Part shown: positions 6,465 through 14,073 of the stretch, piece by piece
Layout of the letters: every line of letters starts with the position of its first letter
Position numbering within the stretch: the stretch's first letter is position 1
Translations under genes and position numbers: made by a program
Assembly (NCBI GenBank): GCA_900539095.1
Contig: UQAR01000042.1
Span: forward strand, 1 to 18,968
From: an uncultured Ruminococcus sp.
GTDB taxonomy: Bacteria; Bacillota; Clostridia; Oscillospirales; Ruminococcaceae
DNA: 18,968 nt
Direction: 5' to 3'
Notes under the pieces: generated by a model
What the model saw: only the letters and a program-made list of their open reading frames with translations
The model's database searches: none
Told to the model about the DNA's origin: nothing

Positions 6465-6500
6465 AAAAAATCTGCGGACAGCTTAAACGCTCTCCGCAGA
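6465..6500 (-). terminator. Rho-independent terminator of the yfhO-like gene
   Basis: On the minus strand a 12-bp stem (6471-6482 with 6489-6500, one mismatch, 6-nt loop) is followed by six T. It lies about 79 nt past the stop at 6579. Its sequence is close to the mannanase terminator at 6373-6399. Confidence 0.88.
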
Positions 6501-6533
6501 TCATCTATGTATGGCAACCTCAGGTCGCCCACT

Positions 6534-6668
6534 CTATCTCGCCCACAATGCCTGCCATAAAGGCTTTGCAGTATTCTATCAGCTGTAAATATTCAGTATG
6601 CAAGGAGCGATGTAAACAAGTATCATCACAATAACGCCTGAACCTATCACAGCCACAATGCCTGCCAT
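6534..6668. repeat. 25-nt imperfect direct repeat, 110 bp apart
   Basis: Positions 6534-6558 and 6644-6668 match at 22 of 25 bases, the last 16 being identical (CCACAATGCCTGCCAT). The right copy lies inside the 3' end of the yfhO-like gene, where it encodes MAGIVA. The left copy is outside, just past the stop codon. Confidence 0.6.
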
Positions 6669-9263
6669 TTCAAGCAGTTCGCCGAATTTCAGCTTTTTGC
6701 GTATGAAGAAATATCCCACCGTCAGTGCCACGCCAAGTATGGTCAGTGCAAGACCTGCATAAAAGCCCTTAGGAACATTTGTCACCGTTATGCTGTTTTC
6801 GCCCTCCTGCAAGTCAAAGCATACAAGATCGCCGAAAACCTTGCTGTAGGAAACGCTCTCGCCGTTTACCTTTATCTTCAAGCCTTCCTGGTAAGGTATC
6901 TGAAGAACGCATTTCTGTCCTGCCTTTGCGTTTACGCTGCCTGACAGCTTGCCGTCATTGTCTGTAAGTCCTGCGGTGTTCACCTGCTCAAGTGCCTTTT
7001 GGAGCACGTCATGGTGCAGTCCGAAAACGCCGTAGGAACGGCAGTTTGTTATGTTTTTGTTCAGCGTTACCCTAACGTTTACTTCCTCGTTCTCAAATTC
7101 GCCAAGCTTTAAAAGTCCGTTGCTAGACTGTGAAGGATAGTCGGTCTGTATCGACCTGCCGTTCACTGTTACCATAAAGCTGCCGTTTATGTTCTCGGAA
7201 AGATTGTTTGAAAGCTTGTCAAAGCAGTCAAAATAAAGGGTTTGCTTGTCTGTTACCTTTATCTCATAGTCCATGTATGAAAAATCGCTTGAGCTGTTGA
7301 ATGTGAATGACGGCGACATCACGCTGTCGTCCTGAATACCGTATATGGAGTCATATTCATAGTCTGTGATAAGTTCATCACCATTGCCGCCAAAAAGCTG
7401 TTCAAACAGCTTTTTCTGAACATCACTTCTTGTGCCGGTGGAAAGTTTTTCACTGCCGCTCAGGTCAGCGTCAGTAACAATGCCAAGAGGCAGATAATAT
7501 TCAGTCGGAACTATCTCGTATATGCTGTTTGAGTATACCGAGTCAGCATTGTTTGTAATGCCGTCATTTTTCTCTATAAGATATTTTACCGAAAGCAAAG
7601 CGTCTGTAAGCTCTGTTCCGCCGTAAGAACCGACTTCCATCCAGTATGACGAGTAGCCAAGCTGTTTCATCATATACATATAATCACGGCTTGTGAGGGA
7701 AGTGTAGTGGCTCAGTGAGTTGTAACCCATAGAGCCTACCAGATTGACCTCAAAAAGCTTGCTTGAAGTCTTCACTCTGTAGAAACCGTCGTTGTCCTCT
7801 ATCCTGTCTGAAAGGTCCATTATGTTGTGATGATAGTATGAACGCTCAGGATAGTTCATGTCAGGTGTTATCATGTATACGTTCACGTTTGCATATGATT
7901 CAGCCGCCACAAACATGGCAAGGAAAAGTGCGAATATCTTCTTTGATATCCAGCCCTTTTTGTGCAGCAGCGTGATGATGGTGTAGAAAACCGCCGCCAC
8001 AACAAAAAATTCAAGCCAAAGTTCAAAAGCAGTGCTGTCCTGCCAAAGACTCTTTGTGTATTTAGCCATGCCGTCACGGTTATTTTCCACAAAGCCCTCG
8101 GAAAATCTGTAAAAGCCGTATATAAGAGCCGCAAGTATGAGGAAAATAATAAAGTGGTCGCAGTTTTTCTTTTCCTTTGCTATGGCGTTTTCAGATGAAA
8201 GAAAATATCCTGCACATATAAGTGCAAAGAATATTGTTATAAAAGCATATCTGCATGGGAACGACATATAGCTGCCCGTGTGCCACATAAGGTTCGCAGG
8301 CTCTATTATAATAGGTATTAGCATCAAGAAAAGCATTATAAGGTCAGTATTGAGCCTCTTGCTCCTCTTTTTGCCGTCAAGAAGAAATACTAAAACGATG
8401 ACCGCCACAGACGCCGTTGACAAAAGCAAGCAGAAAGTCGTCTGATAATTCGAGAAAAAGTCCGCCGACTCTATCTGCATTATGACCGACTTTGAACGTC
8501 CGCTTGAAAGGAACTGCAAAAAGCATGGTATCCATACCACCGCCGAAAGCAGTGCTCCAAGGAGCGAGCCTATGATGAACCTGCAAGGAACGTCTTTGTA
8601 TTTCTCTTCCTTGCGGTAACGCCAGCAGCATACAGCCATGAAAAGCAGTATGAATATAACTATCATGTAGCTGATGTAGTAGTTCACTATCATCATGAGC
8701 GTGAGCATCACAGTGTATGGTATTATCCTCTTTTTCTCAAAAAGCTCCTTGAAAGCCACCATGAGCAGTGGGAAAAGATACATCATGTCGAGCCATATGT
8801 TGTTCTGATAATAGAACATTCCATAGCCGCAGAATGCGTATACGATGCTGAGTACAGAGCTTATATAAGGGCTGAGCTTTTTCTGGCAGGTGCGGAAATA
8901 TATCTGAGCCGTCACCGCCGCAGTCATAAGCTTGAGAACAGTCATTATGTTCACAAGATAAATAACGTCAGCCTTGTCTGCCAATAGCACCAGCAGCGTG
9001 TAAGGGCTTGCGATAAAGAAAAAGAAAACGCCCCATAGGTTCATTCCGCCTGCATTGTGGAAGTTAAGGAATATTCCGTCCTTGCCTGTAAGAATATCCT
9101 TGAAGTCAGTGAGCAGCGGTATCACCTGCTGTGACATATCACACCATGATACAGTTCCGTCACCGAAAGGATACAGGTCATTCCTGTAGAAAGCAAACCC
9201 CATTATGAGCATGACCACAAGGGGCGGAACGATAAATGGCAGAATTTTTTTCAGTTTGTCCAT
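6579..9263 (-). CDS. YfhO family polytopic membrane protein, probable envelope glycosylation factor
   Basis: This 894-residue protein has the YfhO (PF09586) layout: a first membrane helix, an extracytoplasmic loop with YPFGDGTVSWCDMSQQVIPL, about a dozen hydrophobic helices over residues 1-470, a long soluble region (about 470-850) and a final helix pair near the C-terminus. The IPYQEGLKIKVNG segment near residue 800 is typical. In Bacillus and Listeria, YfhO-type proteins work with an undecaprenyl-phosphate sugar transferase to decorate lipoteichoic or wall teichoic acid from outside the membrane; here the target is unknown and no CsbB-like partner adjoins it. I took the ATG at 9263 because GGAGG (9275-9279) precedes it by 11 nt; the ATG at 9281 overlaps that site and has none of its own. 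Confidence 0.9.
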   Translation of the reverse strand: MDKLKKILPFIVPPLVVMLIMGFAFYRNDLYPFGDGTVSWCDMSQQVIPLLTDFKDILTGKDGIFLNFHNAGGMNLWGVFFFFIASPYTLLVLLADKADVIYLVNIMTVLKLMTAAVTAQIYFRTCQKKLSPYISSVLSIVYAFCGYGMFYYQNNIWLDMMYLFPLLMVAFKELFEKKRIIPYTVMLTLMMIVNYYISYMIVIFILLFMAVCCWRYRKEEKYKDVPCRFIIGSLLGALLSAVVWIPCFLQFLSSGRSKSVIMQIESADFFSNYQTTFCLLLSTASVAVIVLVFLLDGKKRSKRLNTDLIMLFLMLIPIIIEPANLMWHTGSYMSFPCRYAFITIFFALICAGYFLSSENAIAKEKKNCDHFIIFLILAALIYGFYRFSEGFVENNRDGMAKYTKSLWQDSTAFELWLEFFVVAAVFYTIITLLHKKGWISKKIFALFLAMFVAAESYANVNVYMITPDMNYPERSYYHHNIMDLSDRIEDNDGFYRVKTSSKLFEVNLVGSMGYNSLSHYTSLTSRDYMYMMKQLGYSSYWMEVGSYGGTELTDALLSVKYLIEKNDGITNNADSVYSNSIYEIVPTEYYLPLGIVTDADLSGSEKLSTGTRSDVQKKLFEQLFGGNGDELITDYEYDSIYGIQDDSVMSPSFTFNSSSDFSYMDYEIKVTDKQTLYFDCFDKLSNNLSENINGSFMVTVNGRSIQTDYPSQSSNGLLKLGEFENEEVNVRVTLNKNITNCRSYGVFGLHHDVLQKALEQVNTAGLTDNDGKLSGSVNAKAGQKCVLQIPYQEGLKIKVNGESVSYSKVFGDLVCFDLQEGENSITVTNVPKGFYAGLALTILGVALTVGYFFIRKKLKFGELLEMAGIVAVIGSGVIVMILVYIAPCILNIYS

Positions 9264-9311
9264 TTTACATTCGTCCTCCATAGTTTTTTACAATAAGATA
9301 CAAAATAAAAC

Positions 9312-9339
9312 ATTATAATTATACTCTATTATTAGTCAA
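9312..9339 (-). promoter_or_regulatory. Sigma-A promoter of the yfhO-like gene
   Basis: On the minus strand TTGACT (9334-9339), a 16-nt spacer and a perfect TATAAT (9312-9317). It is divergent from the cyclophilin promoter at 9409-9437; both sit in the 227-nt gap 9264-9490. Confidence 0.8.
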
Positions 9340-9408
9340 AAATCAATATTAAATGATCCAACTTTAAGGCAAGTATAATGAAAATTCTGTGAAAAACATA
9401 GTCTGCTG

Positions 9409-9437
9409 TTGATTTTTTTGCAGGGAGGTGCTATAAT
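9409..9437 (+). promoter_or_regulatory. Sigma-A promoter of the cyclophilin gene
   Basis: TTGATT (9409-9414), a 17-nt spacer and TATAAT (9432-9437) preceded by TGC (extended -10). The leader is about 47 nt. Confidence 0.82.
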
Positions 9438-9490
9438 AGGCTAGTGAAAAGGCAGAAATGCCATAATGATGATCGAAAGGACGATAAAAA

Positions 9491-10126
9491 ATGAAACTTA
9501 AAAAGTTATTCAGAGCATTGGCTCTTTGTACAGCAGGCGTGCTTGCCTGTGCAGTGCTCACAGCCTGTGGAGATAAGAGCGACAGCTCATCACAAAGCTC
9601 AGCTGCGGATACTGACAAGAAGTTCGTTATCACGCTTTATGCCAACGATGCACCTATAACCTGCGAGAATTTTGAAAAGCTCGTAAAGGAAAAGTTCTAT
9701 GATGGACTTACTTTCCATAGAGTCGTAGATGACTTTATGGCACAGGGCGGCGACCCTAACGGCGACGGCACAGGCGGCAGCAAGGAAACTATCAAAGGCG
9801 AATTCTCAGCAAACGGCGTTGAAAACAACCTCAGCCATACAAGAGGCGTTGTTTCAATGGCGAGAGCAAACGATATGGACAGTGCCTCAAGCCAGTTCTT
9901 TATCTGCTACAGCGATAAGGATACCTTCCTTGACGGTCAGTATGCAGCCTTCGGTATGGTAACAGATGGCATGGACGTTGTTGACGACTTCCTCAAGGTG
10001 GAGAGAACAACAGGTTCAGATAACGCAAAGTCAAAGCCTGTTACACCTATCACTATCGTAAAGGCTGAAATGATAGACGATGACGCCGACGGCAACCACA
10101 GAGTCCAGTTCACAATGGATTTCTAA
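9491..10126 (+). CDS. Cyclophilin-type peptidyl-prolyl cis-trans isomerase lipoprotein
   Basis: This 211-residue exported foldase should catalyse proline cis-trans isomerisation outside the membrane. A lysine-rich N-terminus and hydrophobic core end in the lipobox LTAC with Cys26, then a Ser/Asp linker to about residue 42. The cyclophilin domain covers about 45-195. It includes FHRVVDDFMAQGGDPNGDG, with the active-site Arg, Phe and Gln, then SMARANDMDSASSQFFI and FLDGQYAAFGMV. The usual TEWLDGKH tryptophan is Phe here and the His is Tyr, changes common in bacterial forms. A charged tail of about 10 residues follows the last strand. The ATG follows GAAAGGACG by about 9 nt. It is monocistronic, with a terminator immediately after. 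It may help fold the other lipoproteins made by this cell, but that is inference. Confidence 0.94.
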   Translation: MKLKKLFRALALCTAGVLACAVLTACGDKSDSSSQSSAADTDKKFVITLYANDAPITCENFEKLVKEKFYDGLTFHRVVDDFMAQGGDPNGDGTGGSKETIKGEFSANGVENNLSHTRGVVSMARANDMDSASSQFFICYSDKDTFLDGQYAAFGMVTDGMDVVDDFLKVERTTGSDNAKSKPVTPITIVKAEMIDDDADGNHRVQFTMDF

Positions 10127-10141
10127 ACTTTCAAAGAACAC

Positions 10142-10177
10142 AAAGAGGTGTCCCTTGCTGTGGACGCCTCTTTTTTT
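10142..10177 (+). terminator. Rho-independent terminator of the cyclophilin gene
   Basis: AAAGAGGTGTCC (10142-10153) pairs with GGACGCCTCTTT (10162-10173) with one G-U pair and an 8-nt loop, ending in a T-run to 10177. Confidence 0.93.
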
Positions 10178-10243
10178 GTTCGCTCAAATGTTTTACAAAA
10201 CAAAAAATTCATAATTTATATATCAAATCCCTCATAAATGCTA

Positions 10244-10272
10244 TTGCAAAAATGTATGGGTTCAGTTATAAT
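10244..10272 (+). promoter_or_regulatory. Sigma-A promoter of the amino-acid ABC transporter operon
   Basis: TTGCAA (10244-10249), a 17-nt spacer and a perfect TATAAT (10267-10272). The leader from about 10279 contains a 6-bp GCAGCC/GGCTGC hairpin at 10292-10313 with a 10-nt loop. It is not followed by T, so it is not a terminator. Confidence 0.78.
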
Positions 10273-10345
10273 ATATGGTATAGGTTTGCGTGCAGCCGCT
10301 ATTGGTGGGCTGCCGCCATTAAGTTTGAAAGGAATGCATCATATT

Positions 10346-11125
10346 ATGAAGAAATTTACAGCTGGTCTTGTTGCAGTAGCAATGAGCGTTACAATGCTTG
10401 CAGGCTGCGGAGTGCCTGCTAATACAGTACACAGCGTTGACGACCTTGAGGGAAAGACAATAGGCGTTCAGCTTGGAACAACAGGCGATATCTACGCCGA
10501 GGACGTTAAGGACGCTAAGGTAGAGAAATACAATAAGGGTGCTGACGCAGTTCAGGCTCTCAAACAGGGCAAAATAGACGCAGTTATAATCGACGCTGAG
10601 CCTGCTAAGGTTTTTGTTGAGAAGAACGACGACCTTGAGATCCTTGACGAGCCATTTGCTGAGGAAGAATATGCTATCGCAATGAAACTTGACAACACTG
10701 ACCTCCAGCAGGAAATAAACGGTGCACTTAAAGAGCTCAAAGCTGACGGAACACTTGACGCTATCAAGGCAAACTACGTTGGCGAGGACGCTGGCAAGAA
10801 CCCATACAAGTCCCCTGATAATGTTAGCAGAGATAAGGGTACGCTTGTAATGGCAACAAACGCTGAGTTCCCTCCATACGAGAGCAAAGAGAACGATAAG
10901 GTCGTTGGTATCGACGCTGATATGATGCAGGCTGTTTGCGATAAGCTTGGCTATGAGCTGAAGATAGACGATATGGCATTTGATTCTATCATCTCAGCCG
11001 TTCAGTCAGGAAAGGCTGACGTTGGCGTTGCAGGTATGACAGTTACACCTGACAGAGAGAAGAACGTGCTTTTCTCCGACACTTATACATCATCAAGTCA
11101 GGTAATAATCGTAAGAAAGAAATAA
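10346..11125 (+). CDS. Amino-acid ABC transporter substrate-binding lipoprotein with circularly permuted SBP_bac_3 fold
   Basis: This 259-residue lipoprotein has the lipobox LAGC with Cys21. The start at 10346 is 12 nt after GAAAGGA (10327-10333); an ATG at 10334 abuts that site and an upstream ATG at 10238 precedes the promoter -10. The order of the fold is swapped. Residues 30-125 are what is normally the second lobe (VDDLEGKTIGVQLGTTGD, then AVQALKQGKIDAVIID with D83), and 126-145 the usual C-terminal helix (LKELKADGTLDAIKANYVG). A linker at 146-165 follows, and 166-259 is the normal N-terminal segment: GTLVMATNAEFPPYES, then SGKADVGVAGMTVTPDREK with R237, ending SSQVIIVRKK. R237 and D83 are the expected ligand carboxylate and amine contacts. 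The permease and ATPase genes follow directly, so it is probably functional. The ligand is likely a polar amino acid. Confidence 0.92.
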   Translation: MKKFTAGLVAVAMSVTMLAGCGVPANTVHSVDDLEGKTIGVQLGTTGDIYAEDVKDAKVEKYNKGADAVQALKQGKIDAVIIDAEPAKVFVEKNDDLEILDEPFAEEEYAIAMKLDNTDLQQEINGALKELKADGTLDAIKANYVGEDAGKNPYKSPDNVSRDKGTLVMATNAEFPPYESKENDKVVGIDADMMQAVCDKLGYELKIDDMAFDSIISAVQSGKADVGVAGMTVTPDREKNVLFSDTYTSSSQVIIVRKK

Positions 11126-11135
11126 TTTTTCACAC

Positions 11136-11162
11136 TTCGGCTGTCGTAGAGCGGCAGCCGAA
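11136..11162 (+). promoter_or_regulatory. Intercistronic hairpin between binding protein and permease genes
   Basis: TTCGGCTGTCG (11136-11146) pairs with CGGCAGCCGAA (11152-11162) with one G-U pair and a TAGAG loop. AATAATTT before it and AAATTATT after it can extend the stem past a bulge. No proper T-run follows, so it looks like a partial terminator or 3'-end stabiliser that keeps binding-protein mRNA in excess. Confidence 0.6.
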
Positions 11163-11193
11163 ATTATTTTGATAAAGAACAGGAAGTGCTGAA

Positions 11194-11886
11194 TTGAACA
11201 AATTGATCGACGATTTCCAGCAAAATTTTTTGGACGAGAGCCGTTGGCATTATCTTACCAATGGTCTTAAAACAACACTTATCATAACCTTCTTTGCGGT
11301 CATACTTGGCTTTGTGTTGGGCTTTCTTGTGGCTATAGTCCGCTCTACTCATGATAAGACAGGCAAAATGAAGATACTCAATGCCCTTTGCAGAGTGTAT
11401 CTTACAGTAATAAGAGGAACTCCTATGGTAGTTCAGCTGCTCATAACATACTTTGTTATCTTCGGCAGCGTGAATATAGACAAGACTCTTGTGGCTGTGC
11501 TTGCATTCGGCGTGAACTCAGGTGCGTATGTGGCTGAGATAGTCCGTTCAGGTATCATGTCAGTTGACAACGGGCAGTTCGAGGCAGGAAGAAGTCTTGG
11601 CCTTAGCTACCGTCAGACAATGATATCCATAGTTTTGCCGCAGGCTTTCAAAACAGTCCTGCCTGCACTTGCAAACGAGTGCATAGTTCTGCTGAAAGAA
11701 ACTTCCGTTGCAGGATATATCGCAATTCAGGACCTTACAAAGGGCGGAGATATAATCCGTTCTCAGACGTTCTCGGCATTCATGCCGCTTATAACAGTTG
11801 CACTTATTTACCTTATAATGGTAGTTGTGCTTACTCATCTGGTAGGAAAGCTTGAAAGGAGGCTGTCGCAAAGTGATAGACGTTAA
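11194..11886 (+). CDS. Amino-acid ABC transporter permease (HisM/GlnP type)
   Basis: This 230-residue permease has five predicted membrane helices (first about residues 27-50, last about 200-222) and belongs to the BPD_transp_1 polar amino-acid family. The loop contacting the ATPase carries the EAA motif from E130 (EAGRSLGLSYRQTMISIVLPQA). RGTPMVVQLLITYFVIF is the usual second-helix signature of the family. The start is TTG at 11194, after AGGAAGTG at 11181-11188; no ATG is possible without losing the first helix. The preceding GTG at 11187 runs straight into a stop. It is the second gene of the operon, and its 3' end overlaps the ATPase start by 14 nt, which suggests translational coupling. 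It probably forms a homodimer, as no second permease gene is present. Confidence 0.94.
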   Translation: MNKLIDDFQQNFLDESRWHYLTNGLKTTLIITFFAVILGFVLGFLVAIVRSTHDKTGKMKILNALCRVYLTVIRGTPMVVQLLITYFVIFGSVNIDKTLVAVLAFGVNSGAYVAEIVRSGIMSVDNGQFEAGRSLGLSYRQTMISIVLPQAFKTVLPALANECIVLLKETSVAGYIAIQDLTKGGDIIRSQTFSAFMPLITVALIYLIMVVVLTHLVGKLERRLSQSDRR

Positions 11887-12598
11887 ACATCTCAGTAAAT
11901 CATTCGGCGATGTGGAAGTCCTCAAGGACATAAACGAAACTATCGAAAAGGGCGAAAAGGTCGTTATCGTCGGACCGTCAGGCTCAGGAAAATCCACCTT
12001 TCTCCGCTGCCTCAACCTTATGGAAAAGCCGACCTCAGGAGATATCTTCTTTGAGGGCGAAAATATAACACAGGCGAACGAGCATGAAATGAACAAGCTC
12101 AGACAGAGAATGGGCATGGTTTTCCAGCATTTCAACCTCTTCCCGCATCTTACCATAAAGAAAAATATCACCCTCGCACCTGTCAAGCTTGGTCTTATGA
12201 CAGCTGAGGAGGCTGACATAAAAGCGGAAGAGCTTTTGGAAAGAGTTGGCCTGCCTGATAAGGCTGACGAGTATCCTTCAAGGCTCTCAGGCGGTCAGAA
12301 ACAGAGAATAGCTATTGCACGTTCACTGGCAATGAATCCTGAGGTAATGCTCTTTGACGAGCCGACTTCAGCACTTGACCCTGAAATGGTCGGCGAGGTG
12401 CTGGAGCTTATGAAACAGCTTGCCAACGACGGCATGACAATGGTGGTCGTTACCCACGAAATGGGCTTTGCAAGGGAAGTTGCCTCAAGAGTATTGTTCA
12501 TGGCAGACGGCAATATACTTGAACAGAACAAACCGTCAGAGTTCTTTGCACACCCTGAAAATCAGCGTTTGAAAGATTTCCTCTCAAAAATCATATAG
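11873..12598 (+). CDS. Amino-acid ABC transporter ATP-binding protein (GlnQ type)
   Basis: This 241-residue cytoplasmic ATPase powers the transporter. All motifs are intact: Walker A GPSGSGKST at residues 34-42, Q-loop MVFQHFNLFPHLT, signature LSGGQKQRIAIARSLA, Walker B VMLFDEPTSALDP and H-loop VVVTHEMGFAREV. The sequence is typical of the GlnQ/HisP polar amino-acid subfamily. I chose GTG at 11873, 10 nt after GAAAGGAGG (11854-11862). A TTG at 11852 would add seven residues but overlaps the ribosome binding site. It overlaps the permease gene by 14 nt and ends the operon, with a strong terminator right after. Confidence 0.96.
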   Translation: MIDVKHLSKSFGDVEVLKDINETIEKGEKVVIVGPSGSGKSTFLRCLNLMEKPTSGDIFFEGENITQANEHEMNKLRQRMGMVFQHFNLFPHLTIKKNITLAPVKLGLMTAEEADIKAEELLERVGLPDKADEYPSRLSGGQKQRIAIARSLAMNPEVMLFDEPTSALDPEMVGEVLELMKQLANDGMTMVVVTHEMGFAREVASRVLFMADGNILEQNKPSEFFAHPENQRLKDFLSKII

Positions 12599-12603
12599 AA
12601 GTC

Positions 12604-12635
12604 AACACGGACAGTGACCCTGTCCGTGTTTTTTT
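12604..12635 (+). terminator. Rho-independent terminator of the amino-acid transporter operon
   Basis: A perfect 11-bp stem, AACACGGACAG (12604-12614) with CTGTCCGTGTT (12620-12630), has a 5-nt loop and a run of seven T. It starts 5 nt after the ATPase stop. Confidence 0.95.
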
Positions 12636-12656
12636 GTTTGCAAAGTGCGAAAATGC

Positions 12657-12685
12657 TTGACATTATGGGAGTTATGGTCTATTAT
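12657..12685 (+). promoter_or_regulatory. Sigma-A promoter of the murT operon
   Basis: A perfect TTGACA (12657-12662), a 17-nt spacer and TATTAT (12680-12685). The start near 12692 gives a short leader of about 31 nt with AGGAGA 7 nt before the ATG. Confidence 0.82.
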
Positions 12686-12722
12686 TATTCTATACGACTT
12701 TATATTATTAGGAGATACATAA

Positions 12723-14072
12723 ATGAGTTTAAAAAACGCTTTCACCATTATTTTCGGCAAGCTTATGGTAAAAACTCTGCACCTGCTGGGCAGGGACGCA
12801 GGCAACTTTCCGGGGCTTGTGCTGTGGACTATAAATAAAGACTGCCTAAAGGCTTTCAAAGTGGATTGCCCTATCGTCGCCGTCACAGGCACAAACGGCA
12901 AGACTTCCGTCACAAACTATCTCAGCCATATTTTTGCAAGCGGCGGAAAAAAGATAATAACAAACCCAGAGGGCAACAATCTTGATACAGGTATATGCTC
13001 ACTCCTGCTCAATCACTGCGATATGAGGGGAAGAGTCCATGCCGATTATCTCGTGCTTGAAACTGACGAGTCACACGTTCCTGTGGTCTATTCAAAGCTC
13101 AATTTGCAGACCCTCGTTCTGCTGAACTTCTTCCGTGACCAGCTTGACCGAAACGGCGAGGTGGAAACACTCATACTCAAAGTGAAAAAGTTCCTTGAAA
13201 CATTCGAGGGCAACGTCGTCCTCAATGCCGATGACCCTAACGTGGCAAGACTTGGACTTGCTAATCCTAATAACAAGAATATCCACTATTTCAGCGTTGA
13301 CAGATATCAGGGTGCAACGGACAAGCCTTATGAAGTTGGCGAGGGCAAGTTCTGCCCGTTCTGCGATACCGAGCTTGTCTATGACTATTATCAGTATTCA
13401 CATATTGGAAAGTTCCATTGCCCGAAATGCGGTTTCGGCAATATCGAGCCTGAGGTGGAGATAAAGAACGTTGACCTGACCGTTCCGTCCTTTGAGGCAG
13501 ACGGCGAGACCTATAAGACCGCCCATAACAGTATCTACTATATGTATAACATGGCGGCTGTCTATACTGCCGCAAAGCTTTATAACTTTGATAAGGCTAT
13601 CCTGCACGATACCTTCGAGCATTTCGAGGTGAATAACGGCAGACTTGAACGCTTTGAGGTAGACGGCTCAAGCCTTCTTGTGAACCTTGCCAAAAACCCT
13701 GTTGGTGCAAATATGACCCTGCGTGTGATGAACGAGCAGGCAGGCTCAAAGGAACTGCTTTTTGTCCTTAACGATAACCTTGCAGACGGCCATGACGTTT
13801 CATGGATATGGGATATAAATTTCTCCGTGTTCAATAACGTTGACCGAGTTGTGACCTCAGGCACAAGAGCCTACGATATCGCCATAAGAATAAAGTGTTC
13901 AGGCTATGACCCTGATAAAATATTCGTTTATCCCGACCTTGATGAGGCAACAGCTGCTCTGTTCTCCACAAAGGGGGATAAGTTCGCCATAGCAAATTAT
14001 ACCGCTATCCAGCCAACAAGAGCGGCAATAAAAAGATACAAGAGCCTGAAAGAAAACGGGGAGGAAAAGTAA
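12723..14072 (+). CDS. murT: Lipid II isoglutaminyl synthase, Mur ligase subunit MurT
   Basis: This 449-residue cytoplasmic subunit, with GatD, amidates the alpha-carboxylate of D-glutamate in lipid II to D-isoglutamine using ATP and glutamine-derived ammonia. The Mur ligase ATP motif GTNGKTS is at residues 56-62. A four-cysteine zinc ribbon inserted in the central domain (C211, C214, C233, C236 as CPFC and CPKC) is a MurT hallmark. The C-terminal DUF1727 domain contains DGHDVSWIWD, where D358 is the likely partner of the GatD Cys-His pair. The length matches Staphylococcus aureus MurT (437). The start follows AGGAGA (12710-12715). It heads a four-gene operon, with gatD beginning 1 nt after its stop. 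Confidence 0.96.
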   Translation: MSLKNAFTIIFGKLMVKTLHLLGRDAGNFPGLVLWTINKDCLKAFKVDCPIVAVTGTNGKTSVTNYLSHIFASGGKKIITNPEGNNLDTGICSLLLNHCDMRGRVHADYLVLETDESHVPVVYSKLNLQTLVLLNFFRDQLDRNGEVETLILKVKKFLETFEGNVVLNADDPNVARLGLANPNNKNIHYFSVDRYQGATDKPYEVGEGKFCPFCDTELVYDYYQYSHIGKFHCPKCGFGNIEPEVEIKNVDLTVPSFEADGETYKTAHNSIYYMYNMAAVYTAAKLYNFDKAILHDTFEHFEVNNGRLERFEVDGSSLLVNLAKNPVGANMTLRVMNEQAGSKELLFVLNDNLADGHDVSWIWDINFSVFNNVDRVVTSGTRAYDIAIRIKCSGYDPDKIFVYPDLDEATAALFSTKGDKFAIANYTAIQPTRAAIKRYKSLKENGEEK

Positions 14073-14073
14073 A

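Noticed and set aside
6540..6600. Possible small coding tail ending in a TGA about 6518, reading EYLQLIEYCKAFMAGIVGEIEWAT on the minus strand
   Set aside because: The frame upstream is just an overlapping frame of the yfhO-like gene, with no ribosome binding site. The MAGIV part comes from the short direct repeat.
10292..10313. GCAGCC/GGCTGC hairpin in the amino-acid transporter leader as a riboswitch or attenuator
   Set aside because: It is a single 6-bp stem with no T-run and no recognisable riboswitch or T-box core, so it is noted only within the promoter entry.
11560..12219. 219-codon open frame on the minus strand
   Set aside because: It lies opposite the permease and ATPase genes, both with full motif sets, and spans their overlap.
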